In this document: piece by piece, positions 8,509 to 17,309 of the stretch | Numbering within the stretch: the first letter of the stretch is position 1 | Layout of the letters: the number at the start of each line of letters is the position of its first letter | From: Pseudomonas reinekei | GTDB lineage: Bacteria > Pseudomonadota > Gammaproteobacteria > Pseudomonadales > Pseudomonadaceae | Length of the DNA: 64,000 bases | NCBI RefSeq assembly: GCF_001945365.1 | Contig: NZ_MSTQ01000007.1 | Span: 186,001-250,000, forward strand | Direction: 5' to 3' | Translations under genes and position numbers: made by a program | The notes under the pieces: model-generated | What the model was told of the DNA's origin: nothing | Seen by the model: only the letters and a program-made list of their open reading frames with translations | The model's database searches: none

Positions 8509-10215
8509 GTGAAAATCAGAAAGATCGTGATCAAGAACTTTCGAGGGGTGAAAGCGCTTGATTGGAACGTGCCAACAGCCGACATTTTTTGCCTCATAGG
8601 CAAGGGCGACTCCTCAAAATCCACAATCCTGGAAGCCATCAGGTACACGTTCCATCCCCAGTGGAATCTGGCTCTCAGCGACTCAGATTTTTACCAATGC
8701 AAGATCGCTGATCCCATTGTCATTGAGATCACAATCGGGCATTTGGCAGCGGACTTCTGTGCACTCAATAAGTACGGGCTTCACCTACGGGGCTGGGACG
8801 CGGCAGCTCAGAAGCTTCATGACGAGCCAGATGATCATTTTGAAAGCGTATTGACTGCCCGGCTTACTGTCGACAAAGACCTGGAGCCGAAGTGGACAGT
8901 CGTGTGCGATCGCAATCCAGACGGAGTGCTGTTCAAACAGGCAGACAGAAACAAGGTGGGCGTGGGCCTCATCGGAGTATTTAGTGAACGAGAGCTTTCC
9001 TGGGCCAACGGAACAGCTCTTGCCAAGCTTACTGCGGCGCAGAGCTTGAGCGAGCTATTGGCCAATGCATCGAGGACTGCCAGAAGTTCGCTCGATGTCG
9101 ACCGGGCTGTCACCCTAACAAACTTCGACACTGCAGCAACAAAATCGCAGGAGATTGCGAAGCTCTTAGGTGTCCCCGTACTTGATGCCTATAAGGCCCA
9201 TCTCGACTTGGCGTCAATCAATCTGAAAGTCGGCGGTCTTTCCCTGCATGACGGCGAAATCCCATTGCGCCAGTTAGGTCTGGGATCTCGCCGGATGCTT
9301 CAGTGTGGAATCCAGAAAGCGGGCCTGGAGGAAGGGCATATCACCTTGTTCGATGAGTTGGAGTTCGGCCTCGAACCCCATCGCATTACACGTCTCATCA
9401 AGCACATCAAGGATGACAAACGCGGGCAGTATTTCCTAACCACTCATTCGCCTATGGTGCTTCGCGAACTCACGGTGCAGGACCTTCATATCGTCCACAG
9501 CAATGGCGGGGTCGTGACGATTGTCTCAGCTGCTGAGAAAGGCCTCGAAGAGCATGAGGTTCAGGGGAAGATTCGCTCTAGCGCTGAAGCTTTCTTGGCC
9601 AAGAAGTTAGTCGTATGTGAAGGCGCTACCGAGGTAGGTTTCATAAGGGGCTTTGACGATCACCAGCTCGAGAATGGGCAAGATCCATTGTCGTATCACG
9701 GTGTGGCCTTGCTGGACTCCAAGGGAGCCAGCAAAGTGAAGGGCATGGCCATTGCCTTCAAAAAGCTTGGCTATGACGTGTCGGTGTTAGCTGATGGCGA
9801 TGCCGAGAAGCAGTTCTCAGCCGCTGATGCTGCTGGGCTTGTGGCGATAGGAATTCCCACCTACGTCTGGAGCGACAAACTTTCGCTTGAAGAACGGGCT
9901 TTTGTGGATCTGCCCTGGGCTTCCGTACTTGCTAGTTTGACGCTTGCCCAAGTCGAACTCTTCTACCCGGTTTACGACCAAGTGCGATCGCAGTATCAGG
10001 ACGTGCTGGACCCTGACATCCGCGAGTGGCCAGATAGCCCCAAGCTGCGGACTGCAATCGGTGCTGCAGCAAAGAGCGCGGGGTGGTTCAAGGACACCAC
10101 TAGAGGCGACTTGTGGTTCAAGGCGGTGAGTGCCGCTTTCAACGATCCGGTGTTCGGCAAAACAAATCTCGCCGTAGAGTTGGGAAGGCTTTGGGAGTGG
10201 GCGAAGCGTGTCTGA
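8509..10215 (+). CDS. OLD-family ATPase/TOPRIM nuclease, Gabija GajA-like
   Basis: About 568 residues from the GTG at 8509, chosen because AGAAGGA lies 9-10 bases upstream and family sequence (KIRKIVIKNFRG) begins there; ATG 8365 would add 48 unrelated residues. The ABC-type ATPase half has a P-loop at 31-39 reading GKGDSSKST, Walker B (LFDELEFGLEP) near 278 and an H-loop (TTHSP). The TOPRIM half has the metal-binding glutamate in VVCEGATE near 370 and the aspartates in LADGDAE near 426. With an overlapping UvrD-like gene downstream this is a class 2 OLD protein, the GajA arrangement, where ATP or nucleotide depletion releases DNA nicking. The serine before the P-loop lysine replaces the usual glycine. 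Subtype is inferred. Confidence 0.8.
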   Translation: MKIRKIVIKNFRGVKALDWNVPTADIFCLIGKGDSSKSTILEAIRYTFHPQWNLALSDSDFYQCKIADPIVIEITIGHLAADFCALNKYGLHLRGWDAAAQKLHDEPDDHFESVLTARLTVDKDLEPKWTVVCDRNPDGVLFKQADRNKVGVGLIGVFSERELSWANGTALAKLTAAQSLSELLANASRTARSSLDVDRAVTLTNFDTAATKSQEIAKLLGVPVLDAYKAHLDLASINLKVGGLSLHDGEIPLRQLGLGSRRMLQCGIQKAGLEEGHITLFDELEFGLEPHRITRLIKHIKDDKRGQYFLTTHSPMVLRELTVQDLHIVHSNGGVVTIVSAAEKGLEEHEVQGKIRSSAEAFLAKKLVVCEGATEVGFIRGFDDHQLENGQDPLSYHGVALLDSKGASKVKGMAIAFKKLGYDVSVLADGDAEKQFSAADAAGLVAIGIPTYVWSDKLSLEERAFVDLPWASVLASLTLAQVELFYPVYDQVRSQYQDVLDPDIREWPDSPKLRTAIGAAAKSAGWFKDTTRGDLWFKAVSAAFNDPVFGKTNLAVELGRLWEWAKRV

Positions 10216-11641
10216 AGACCTCGCAATCAAGCTCAACGACTGTACCTCCAAGGGCTATGTAATCGCGCCAGCGGGGTTTGGAAAGACTCATCTCATCGCA
10301 ATGGCCGTGCGAGCGTCCGGTGGCCGGCAGCTTATCCTGACGCACACTTTTGCCGGCGTGAATTCGATAAAAACCAAAATGGCGGACTTGGGCGTTCGCG
10401 CTTCCCAGTTCCAGGTCGACACGATCGCTAGCTGGGCACTTCGACTCTGTCTGGCGTACCCGAAGGCATCGGGGTGGAAAATTGAAAACCCGACTAGCAA
10501 GCAGTGGAGTAAGTTGTACGAGTGCTGCTCCCGTTTGCTGGGGAAGAGGTTCATTCGTGAGGCTGTGTCGTCCAGCTATATAGGTCTTTACGTCGACGAG
10601 TACCAGGACTGCTCGGACTTGCAGCATGACTTGGTCTGCAGCCTGGCAGAATTTCTCCCAAGTCGACTCTTAGGCGACCCCCTGCAAGCCATATTCGATT
10701 TTGACGACGGCAAGCCCGTTGATTGGGAAGCCAGCATCTACCCAGAATTTGTTTGCTTGGGACAGCTGGAGGTCCCTTGGCGATGGATCAACGCGAAAAG
10801 TCCAGCCCTTGGCGAGTGGCTAAAAGTGACAAGGCGAAAGATTGAGCTCGGCCAAAAGATTGACCTTCTGGCCAAACTGCCGCCGAGCGTAATTAGTGTT
10901 CACACCCAGCCCGAGTATCTGGCCGCTAAACAGTACTCGGTGCTCTGTGGGCTGTTGAACCATAATGAGAGCGTCATCGCTATGCACGGTGGCGATCAGC
11001 AGTCCAAGAACAAAACACATCTCTTGGCGAAATCCATGGCCGGGCGCTTTTCGTCAATCGAGGAAATCGAAGGGAAAGATCTGCACTTATTCCTCAAAAA
11101 GCTTGGGTCTGTAAAGAGCGCTCAGGATGGCTTTCTGCTCGCAGTGACGTTCGCGATGAAATGCTTCACAGGCGTACGTGGCACGCTAACGGCAGGTACA
11201 AGACGAGGCGAGGTGACTAAGCTTCGCCAAACTACCAAATATCCGCTGGTACTCCAGGCGGCGAATGATTATCTGACTGATCCATCCAGCAGCAATCTTA
11301 GGGCTTTTTTCCAGGTATTGAAAAGCAACCCTGAAACATCAGCCTATCGCCGTGATTTGCTTTATCGCTTCTTCAGCGTCCTCACGATCCATATTGATGT
11401 CCAAGCTGCGACGTTGGTGGAGGCTGGTTTACTGTATCAGCGTGAAATGAGGCACTCCGGACGGCCGATCAGCCACCGCAAGCTGATTGGAACGACGTTG
11501 CTGGTTAAGGGACTTGAGTATGACCACGCCGTCATTCTCGATGCCGACTTGCTCGATGCGAAGGATTTATATGTCGCGATGACCCGGGGGGCGAAATCTC
11601 TGACAATCATTGGGACATGCCGACATCTACCAGCATATTGA
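10208..11641 (+). CDS. UvrD-like helicase, Gabija GajB-like
   Basis: A 477-residue superfamily 1 helicase-like protein. It starts at GTG 10208, inside the last codons of the OLD gene (8-base overlap), so the two are almost certainly co-translated. The P-loop is APAGFGKTH near residues 19-27, the Walker B/DExQ box is VDEYQD near 128, and the C-terminal motifs include KGLEYD and the helicase VI-like VAMTRG. The length matches GajB (about 490 residues) rather than full UvrD (over 700), so accessory 1B/2B domains are reduced. In Gabija, GajB is thought to sense or process DNA ends and activate GajA. The pair is the clearest antiphage system in the cargo. Confidence 0.8.
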   Translation: MSEDLAIKLNDCTSKGYVIAPAGFGKTHLIAMAVRASGGRQLILTHTFAGVNSIKTKMADLGVRASQFQVDTIASWALRLCLAYPKASGWKIENPTSKQWSKLYECCSRLLGKRFIREAVSSSYIGLYVDEYQDCSDLQHDLVCSLAEFLPSRLLGDPLQAIFDFDDGKPVDWEASIYPEFVCLGQLEVPWRWINAKSPALGEWLKVTRRKIELGQKIDLLAKLPPSVISVHTQPEYLAAKQYSVLCGLLNHNESVIAMHGGDQQSKNKTHLLAKSMAGRFSSIEEIEGKDLHLFLKKLGSVKSAQDGFLLAVTFAMKCFTGVRGTLTAGTRRGEVTKLRQTTKYPLVLQAANDYLTDPSSSNLRAFFQVLKSNPETSAYRRDLLYRFFSVLTIHIDVQAATLVEAGLLYQREMRHSGRPISHRKLIGTTLLVKGLEYDHAVILDADLLDAKDLYVAMTRGAKSLTIIGTCRHLPAY

Positions 11642-11848
11642 ATATGCCTATGCCATTTCAGTTGATGACTGGGATGCATCGTCTGAGCTGAAAAAATCAA
11701 CCTGCGGGAGCGTGTTTTGAAGTTGGCTCGCGAGCCGGGAAGAGCTATCACTATGTAGTGGCTTTATTCTGTATTCAGAACAAGCACCGTTGGATCCACG
11801 ATCTAAACTTTTAAACTAACTGCATAATTTAATCGGAAAGGGATATCA

Positions 11849-14800
11849 ATGAAAGGGATACTTGTAGGAAGCAACGAAATAGAAAAAGATTTCACAGAGT
11901 TTACGAAAGCTAACTCAATTGAAGGCTTACATGTTTTTTTTCGAAGGATATGTCTTTATTTGGGTTTGGATGAGAGGCATCCACTAGTTTCAGTTTTTGA
12001 CACCGCTAACGGCGAAGCTATAAAAAAAATGGTAGCTTCTTGTTTGCTACGAGTTGTCAGTCAGCATTCTAAGATTCTTTGGGAAGATACTACATTACGG
12101 TTAAAGGTCTCAACCTTGTGGGATGACGTTTATTCTAAAGATATCTATAAGATTTTAAAGCTTACAGGGAAAGTCGCTAATCATGATCTATTTCGGAAAA
12201 TGGAAGAAGTTGAATCGATCCAGTTAAGAGAATTTGAAGATTTAGCTGGATCAATGATTAGCGTGGAAACTGCTTCGGAGGTACGTCGTAGATACCAAAA
12301 GCTTTTGAATAGTCCTTTAACGAAAATATTTTCTGAAAGTCAGATCTATGATAGATCCTTAGTGTCGCCTGAGCGTGTGGCGGAAGTATTCAATGCTTTA
12401 GATGGTTACATTGAATCTGACAGGGTAAATTCGTCAAAATCTTTCTCAAGGCTTGAGGAGGTAATTACAAAATATGACGAAGATATTCGTAGGCACGGTG
12501 CGAATATATATGTTGAAGCATTTGTTAGTAAAATAATACATCAAGTGCTTTCTGTAACTGCACAGCACTTTGAACTTAGTGGGTCACAACAGTCCGCCGA
12601 GCTGGCTATAGTCGGAACTGACAGGAAATATCCTCTCCACACGGTAGGTGAGGTGTTTTCTTACAGATTGAATTTGGTAAATGTTGGACCAGGTATCGCA
12701 TACAACGTTCAAATAAATATTCTGGAGGTGGACAGCAGCATTGATGTTGAATCTCAGGAGTTGTCTTTGGGGGCTTTGGATGTAGGGATACATGAATTTA
12801 TTGTAAATATGAAGTCGAATTGTGACACCTATAGAACACCAAGTATTTTAGGTTTAATGTCTTGGACAGACTATTCTGGTGATCGTACTGAAGTTGATTT
12901 TGAACTCCTCGTCATCCCTCAGAATGGGACTTTAGATTGGCAGAAAATAAAGTACCTACAGCCGTATAGTTTAGAATCTGTTGACAGCGAAGACGAGCTG
13001 ATTGGCCGTAAAGAGATGCTGGAGAATATCTACTCTAAACTTTCTCTGAGAAAGGGCGAATCTTCAATAATTTACGGTCAGAAACGGGTAGGTAAAACTT
13101 CTTTGGCTAAAACTATACAGAATAGATTTAAGGCCAAAGCCAATCACATCGCGATCTTTATTGAAACTGGAAGTCTCGATAAGACTTCACCGGGTAGATT
13201 TATAAAATCATTAGGCGATAAGGTGATTCGCTCGTTAGCTCGGCATGTTCCAATTGATCCAGAAAGATACAAGGTAGACTCATCTTTATCTCCACTAGTT
13301 TCATGTATAGAAGATATTGTTCACGCTCATCCCGATTTCAGGATCGTATTAATAATAGACGAATTCGATGAGATTCCTTCTCAGCTTTATCCTTATACTA
13401 CTGAGGGTGATTCATTTTTTCATAATTTGAGAAGCTTCAGTGGTGAGAGCGGCGAGGGACGAGTGTCCCTAATACTTGTAGGTGGTGAGAACATGGGGGT
13501 CATCATGCAGAGTACGGATAAACTGAACAAGTTTGATGCGTCCAATGTCGGTTACTTTAATAAGTCAGAGTACTGGGAGGACTTCAAAGAGCTTTTAGTA
13601 ACCCCGGTGCGTGATGTTATGGAGTATAGCGATGAAGCGATTTTGAAGCTTTATGAGGCAACTGAAGGTAATCCGTTTTACACAAAGTTTGTTGCGAAAG
13701 TACTATATAAGAAAATGTGTGATAGACGGTGTTCATTTATTTCTGCGGATGAGATTGAGGATGCAGTCAGGGATAGCGTACAAACCATGGAGGCGATTAA
13801 TTTAAATCACTTTTGGAGTGATGGTATCAGAGTAGAGGATCCTGAGCGACGAGATCTTATTGAGACGGAGCGTAGAAGGTTTTTAATATCTTTTGCTGAC
13901 AAACTTCGAGAACATGGCACCGTAGATAAAAAAATGATGGTTGGAGGCGCAGACTTTGGCGTTCAAAAGGAAATGCTTGATAGTTTTGTTAGCCGAAATA
14001 TTCTCGTTGAAGAAGAAGGTAGCTTGAGAATTAAGCCAAAGCTATTTGAGCGATGGTTAGTAGAGAAAGGCGTTCATACATTAAGGGCTGCATTTGCTGA
14101 TGAAGAAGCGTTGAGTGCTTTTGAGGCCAGAGAGAGCGCCGCATATATACCAGATTCCAGCTTGATTTCATTGGCAGATGGTTGGGAGCTCTATAGAGGG
14201 CGTAGAGTTGGTTCAAGCGAAATTAGAGCGTGGCTAGCCCAATTCGAGAGTAATGCTGAGCGTTGTCTAGCATTCAAAATTCTAGAGAATATAAACTTTT
14301 ATGGAGAGGCTAGAGTCAGAGAAAAACTAAAAATAATACATGACGTGGTCAGGCGGGAAGTTGTTTATTCTGTTAAGAGTGGGGAGCGTTTCAGGCGCGA
14401 TATTATTGTAAGCGCTTTCGGTCCACCTTCTAAAAGTGGTTCCTCCTATCTACGGATGTATGTTTCAGAAAATGGAATTATTTCAAATGGTGTAAAGAGC
14501 CCTGCTGATATTCCAAAGGCCTTGAGTGTCGATGAGCAAACTAAAGCAGTCGTCTTTATCGATGATATAATAGGTTCTGGTACTACTATTATTGACTGCC
14601 TGCGCGAGTTTAGCGAGGCAGCAGGCGCGATAATTTCGCAAAGAGATATCCTAGTAGTAGTCGGGGTTATATGCGGACTTCGAAGTGGTGTAGAAAAAGT
14701 CTTACAAGTTATAGACTCTGGTGAGTTTCCATTTCGTGTAGAACTCAAGGTTTGTGATGTCCTTGACGACGGGGACAGAGCTTTTTCACAGGTGTCACAG

Positions 14801-15001
14801 CTATTTGATGAGGGGGATAAGCATAAGGCACAAGTAATGGCGCGCAAATATGGGTCGAAGCTCCAGTCCCGCCATCCTTTGGGTTACGCGGACTCACAGT
14901 TACTAGTTGTATTTAAAGATAATTGCCCGAACAATACATTGCCTATTATCTGGTGTAGCGGAGAAAATCCTAAATGGGTACCGATTTTCAAACGAATTTA
15001 G
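11849..15001 (+). CDS. AAA ATPase fused to a PRTase-CE-type phosphoribosyltransferase domain
   Basis: A 1050-residue multidomain protein whose AT-rich codon use is unlike its neighbours, suggesting separate acquisition. In order: a mostly helical region (1-250); a beta-rich Ig/CARDB-like stretch (about 255-365); a STAND/AAA-type ATPase with P-loop GQKRVGKTS (about 410-418) and Walker B LIIDEFDE (about 501-508); a probable winged-helix linker (640-780); and a C-terminal phosphoribosyltransferase-like domain (about 790-1050). The last has the PRPP-loop signature FIDDIIGSGTT (about 903-913) and a family-like tail PLGYADSQLLVVF (about 1009-1021). This resembles the PRTase-CE class predicted as an effector in prokaryotic conflict systems. 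I infer a single-gene defence switch: the ATPase senses, the PRTase domain acts on a nucleotide or NAD/PRPP-linked target. No function is proven. Confidence 0.75.
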   Translation: MKGILVGSNEIEKDFTEFTKANSIEGLHVFFRRICLYLGLDERHPLVSVFDTANGEAIKKMVASCLLRVVSQHSKILWEDTTLRLKVSTLWDDVYSKDIYKILKLTGKVANHDLFRKMEEVESIQLREFEDLAGSMISVETASEVRRRYQKLLNSPLTKIFSESQIYDRSLVSPERVAEVFNALDGYIESDRVNSSKSFSRLEEVITKYDEDIRRHGANIYVEAFVSKIIHQVLSVTAQHFELSGSQQSAELAIVGTDRKYPLHTVGEVFSYRLNLVNVGPGIAYNVQINILEVDSSIDVESQELSLGALDVGIHEFIVNMKSNCDTYRTPSILGLMSWTDYSGDRTEVDFELLVIPQNGTLDWQKIKYLQPYSLESVDSEDELIGRKEMLENIYSKLSLRKGESSIIYGQKRVGKTSLAKTIQNRFKAKANHIAIFIETGSLDKTSPGRFIKSLGDKVIRSLARHVPIDPERYKVDSSLSPLVSCIEDIVHAHPDFRIVLIIDEFDEIPSQLYPYTTEGDSFFHNLRSFSGESGEGRVSLILVGGENMGVIMQSTDKLNKFDASNVGYFNKSEYWEDFKELLVTPVRDVMEYSDEAILKLYEATEGNPFYTKFVAKVLYKKMCDRRCSFISADEIEDAVRDSVQTMEAINLNHFWSDGIRVEDPERRDLIETERRRFLISFADKLREHGTVDKKMMVGGADFGVQKEMLDSFVSRNILVEEEGSLRIKPKLFERWLVEKGVHTLRAAFADEEALSAFEARESAAYIPDSSLISLADGWELYRGRRVGSSEIRAWLAQFESNAERCLAFKILENINFYGEARVREKLKIIHDVVRREVVYSVKSGERFRRDIIVSAFGPPSKSGSSYLRMYVSENGIISNGVKSPADIPKALSVDEQTKAVVFIDDIIGSGTTIIDCLREFSEAAGAIISQRDILVVVGVICGLRSGVEKVLQVIDSGEFPFRVELKVCDVLDDGDRAFSQVSQLFDEGDKHKAQVMARKYGSKLQSRHPLGYADSQLLVVFKDNCPNNTLPIIWCSGENPKWVPIFKRI

Positions 15002-15394
15002 AAGCTGAGTCTGTAGCCTTTACCAAGGGATTATGAGGACTTGCCTCCGACCGGCCTCACCGCAAGGCTCCGGAGGCTGGTCGACTCTGTTGGCTGCGGT
15101 GACGGAAGAGATAAGTAGCATGGTGGGTGACGTCAGAAGAGTTTCGGTCGTTGAGCTCGATGTGAACTCAGTGTGTTTGCGCTGATGCCGAATTGATCCA
15201 CCTCTTTAGAATTGTCCCAACCATAAAAATAGATTCCCAGCACAGACTGCCATACCCTGAAGGGTGCCTAGGTCAGCGATTTTTCGGCAGTTAGTTAAAA
15301 AAAGGCATCAGCGCCAACACTCCATTGTGCTCGCGCTCGGCGCGTCTCCTGTTTTTCTGAGAAAACCCGATTTTAATCAATTGGTTGCATGTTT
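15002..15394. other. Non-coding subterminal region of the transposon
   Basis: I see no gene between the PRTase gene and the end repeats. A GC-rich inverted segment near 15045-15085 (CTCCGACCGGCCT, then CCGGAGGCTGGTCG) may act as a terminator for the cargo. The rest is unremarkable subterminal DNA. Confidence 0.45.
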
Positions 15395-15422
15395 CAGACA
15401 GACTTTATTTAGTAGGTTGAAC
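15395..15422 (+). repeat. TnsB-type end repeat, inner copy
   Basis: A 28-base unit beginning CAGACAGACTTTATTT and ending in a GTAGG-TT-GAAC pattern. It is shared almost base for base with the copy at 15506. The core AGACTTTATTT is the reverse of the AATAAAGTCT core of Tn7 TnsB sites. Confidence 0.75.
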
Positions 15423-15447
15423 GGAAAAGCCTAAAAAATTGGTGCTG

Positions 15448-15463
15448 CTACAGACTTTATTTT
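15448..15463 (+). repeat. TnsB-type end repeat, middle copy
   Basis: CTACAGACTTTATTTT shares the core of the other two copies in the same orientation but diverges outside it. Its core lies 52 bases from the inner copy and 59 bases from the outer one, like the spaced three-site end of Tn7. Confidence 0.65.
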
Positions 15464-15505
15464 TGACTCGTTCACTGACGAACCCTTGGATTTGCAGGGC
15501 TCGAT

Positions 15506-15533
15506 CAGACAGACTTTATTTCGTAGGATCAAC
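15506..15533 (+). repeat. TnsB-type end repeat, outermost copy; probable transposon tip
   Basis: The outer 28-base unit has the same CAGACAGACTTTATTT start and GTAGG-TCAAC ending as the inner copy. In Tn7 the tip lies 11 bases beyond the core AGACTTTATT, which would place the transposon end at about 15531 (..TCA). The next five bases, ACTTC, would then be the target duplication. The terminal triplet TGA/TCA departs from the usual TGT/ACA, so the exact tip is uncertain. Confidence 0.65.
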
Positions 15534-15536
15534 TTC

Positions 15537-15568
15537 AAAAATCGCAGCCCATGGGTTGCGATTTTTTT
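15537..15568 (+). terminator. Rho-independent terminator at the transposon-chromosome junction
   Basis: AATCGCAGCCC and GGGTTGCGATT pair around a 2-base loop with one G-T pair, followed by a run of seven T. It lies just outside the inferred transposon tip. It is probably the terminator of a chromosomal gene that now lies on the far side of the element. Confidence 0.7.
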
Positions 15569-15588
15569 ATCTGAATCGAGGACACGCC

Positions 15589-16485
15589 ATGGACCGCTTC
15601 CAGGAAATGCAGGTCTTCTCCGCCGTCGCCAAGGACCAGGGGTTTTCGGCGGCGGCGCGGCGTTTGGGCCTGTCGGCGGCCAGTGTCACCCGAGCGGTGG
15701 CGGCGCTGGAGAAACGTATCGGCACGCCTTTGCTCACGCGTACCACGCGCAGTGTGCATTTGAGTGAAGCGGGTCAGCGTTATCTTGAAGACTGTCGGAG
15801 AATTCTTGCTGAGGTGCAGGAAGCCGAAGATTCGGCAGCTGGCAGCCATGCTCAGCCCCGCGGGCAACTGACGATTACGGCCCCGGTGTTATTTGGTGAG
15901 CTCTTCGTCACACCATTGATGGTGAGTTTTCTTACGCAATTTCCGGACGTCACGATCAATGCGCTGTTGGTTGACCGGATAGTGAGTGTGGTGGAGGAGG
16001 GCATTGATGTGGCGGTGCGCATCGGTGAACTGCCCGACAGTAATCAGCACGCCATTCGTGTGGGCGAAGTGCGCAGAGTGGTCTGTGCATCACCAGCGTT
16101 TCTGGCTGAACATGGGCGGCCAACCCATCCGCAAGAGCTGGCTCAACAACCGCTGATCGCCACATCTGCTATCGGCCAATCAAGAAGCTGGCCGTTTCTG
16201 GACGGGGGCGAGCCCATCTCCGTGCGGGCCGACCCACGGTTGGTGGTCACGGCGAATCAGGCGGCGATTACTGCGGCTTGTCTGGGTTTAGGTTACACCC
16301 GGGTCTTGTCCTATCAGGTGTCGAGCAAAGTTGCGGCCGGGGAGTTGGAAATTGTCCTGGCGGATTTCGAAATGCCGCCCTTGCCAATCCACGTGGTGTA
16401 TCAGGGTGGGCGCAAGGCGGCGGCGCGAGTTCGCAGTTTTGTCGATTTTACCGTCACAGCGTTGAGGGAACATCCGGCCTTTTAG
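15589..16485 (+). CDS. LysR-family transcriptional regulator
   Basis: A 298-residue LysR-type regulator. The helix-turn-helix is at residues 1-60 (FSAAARRLGLSAASVTRAVAALE), followed by the effector-binding domain of the LTTR family. The ATG at 15589 starts family sequence (MDRFQEMQVF) after a GAGGA ribosome site; a longer frame from 15439 runs back through the transposon end repeat and is not credible. It is the first chromosomal gene beyond the transposon, and its own promoter would lie next to the insertion. It is co-directional with the glutathione transferase gene 135 bases downstream, which it may regulate. Its effector is unknown. Confidence 0.88.
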   Translation: MDRFQEMQVFSAVAKDQGFSAAARRLGLSAASVTRAVAALEKRIGTPLLTRTTRSVHLSEAGQRYLEDCRRILAEVQEAEDSAAGSHAQPRGQLTITAPVLFGELFVTPLMVSFLTQFPDVTINALLVDRIVSVVEEGIDVAVRIGELPDSNQHAIRVGEVRRVVCASPAFLAEHGRPTHPQELAQQPLIATSAIGQSRSWPFLDGGEPISVRADPRLVVTANQAAITAACLGLGYTRVLSYQVSSKVAAGELEIVLADFEMPPLPIHVVYQGGRKAAARVRSFVDFTVTALREHPAF

Positions 16486-16620
16486 GTCTGACGCGTTATT
16501 GCGCTGGCTGAAATAATGGATTGCGTTCGCTGGTTATTCTGTTGTTTAGGGGAGTGTTGGATGATGGCCGCTCAAGGTGCTGATCTCCCAGAACAACACC
16601 ACTCAAACGCGGAGTCGATC

Positions 16621-17247
16621 ATGCAAGCCATCAAACTCTACAACTTTCCCCGTTCCGGCCACGCACATCGTGTGGAGCTCATGCTCTCCCTGCTGCAACT
16701 GCCGACCGAGCTGATTTTCGTCGACCTCGCCAAAGGTGAACAGAAGAAGCCCGAGTTCCTGGCGCTGAACGCCTTTGGTCAGGTGCCTGTTCTGGATGAT
16801 CAAGGTGTGGTGTTGGCGGATTCCAATGCGATTCTGGTGTATCTGGCGCAAAAATACGGCAATGGTCGTTGGCTGCCTGCCGATCCGGTCGGCGCCGCCA
16901 AAGTGCAGCGCTGGTTGTCGGCGGCTGCGGGTCCTATCGCTTTTGGTCCAGCCAGGGCCCGGGTGATTACGGTGTTTGGCGCGCCTTACAACCCGGAGGA
17001 AGTGATTCCATACGCCCACAGCGTGCTGAAGATCGTCGATACAGAATTGGCCAACACTGAATACCTTGCTGGCAGCGAACCTACCATCGCTGACGTGGCG
17101 GCCTACAGCTACATCGCCCATGCACCGGAAGGCAATGTCTCGCTGGACGACTACGCTAACATCCGCGCTTGGTTGGCTCGAGTTGAAGCCTTGCCTGGTT
17201 TTGTCGGCATGCCGCGTACCGTCGTTGGCCTGCAAAAAACTGCCTGA
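16621..17247 (+). CDS. Glutathione S-transferase family protein
   Basis: A 208-residue cytosolic GST. Residues 1-80 form the thioredoxin-like domain, which binds glutathione: [17 protein letters not shown] at the start, then QVPVLDD with the conserved cis-proline and [10 protein letters not shown] with the glutathione-contact Asp-Ser pair. The rest is the all-helical domain, with the conserved DVAAYSY helix-cap aspartate. The start is the ATG at 16621, with GGAG upstream; the frame opens earlier at 16516 but without family sequence. It lies between a LysR regulator and a redox fusion protein 62 bases downstream, suggesting a small detoxification unit. The substrate cannot be told from sequence. 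Confidence 0.9.
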   Translation: MQAIKLYNFPRSGHAHRVELMLSLLQLPTELIFVDLAKGEQKKPEFLALNAFGQVPVLDDQGVVLADSNAILVYLAQKYGNGRWLPADPVGAAKVQRWLSAAAGPIAFGPARARVITVFGAPYNPEEVIPYAHSVLKIVDTELANTEYLAGSEPTIADVAAYSYIAHAPEGNVSLDDYANIRAWLARVEALPGFVGMPRTVVGLQKTA

Positions 17248-17309
17248 CGTCTGGCGCCCGGAAACCCGGGCCCTTCACGCTGTGCCGCTGGCGCAGGGGA
17301 GAATCCGTA

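Larger units (their letters stand above)
315..15531. mobile_element. Tn7-like transposon with defence-type cargo (left end not found)
   Basis: The span contains a TniQ/TnsD-like gene, an overlapping tnsA-tnsB-tnsC operon, defence-type cargo and, at the right, three spaced repeats with the core AGACTTTATTT. Reversed, this core is AATAAAGTCT, which matches the core of Tn7 TnsB-binding sites. In Tn7 the cargo-side end has three spaced TnsB sites and the tns genes sit near the other end, and the layout here agrees. If the last repeat is spaced from the tip as in Tn7, the transposon ends near 15531. That edge is inferred, not proven. The left end is not visible, so the true start may lie before the window. 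Confidence 0.75.

Noticed and set aside
15439-15588. Upstream extension of the LysR frame
   Set aside because: It runs through the transposon end repeat and terminator hairpin; family sequence begins at the ATG at 15589.
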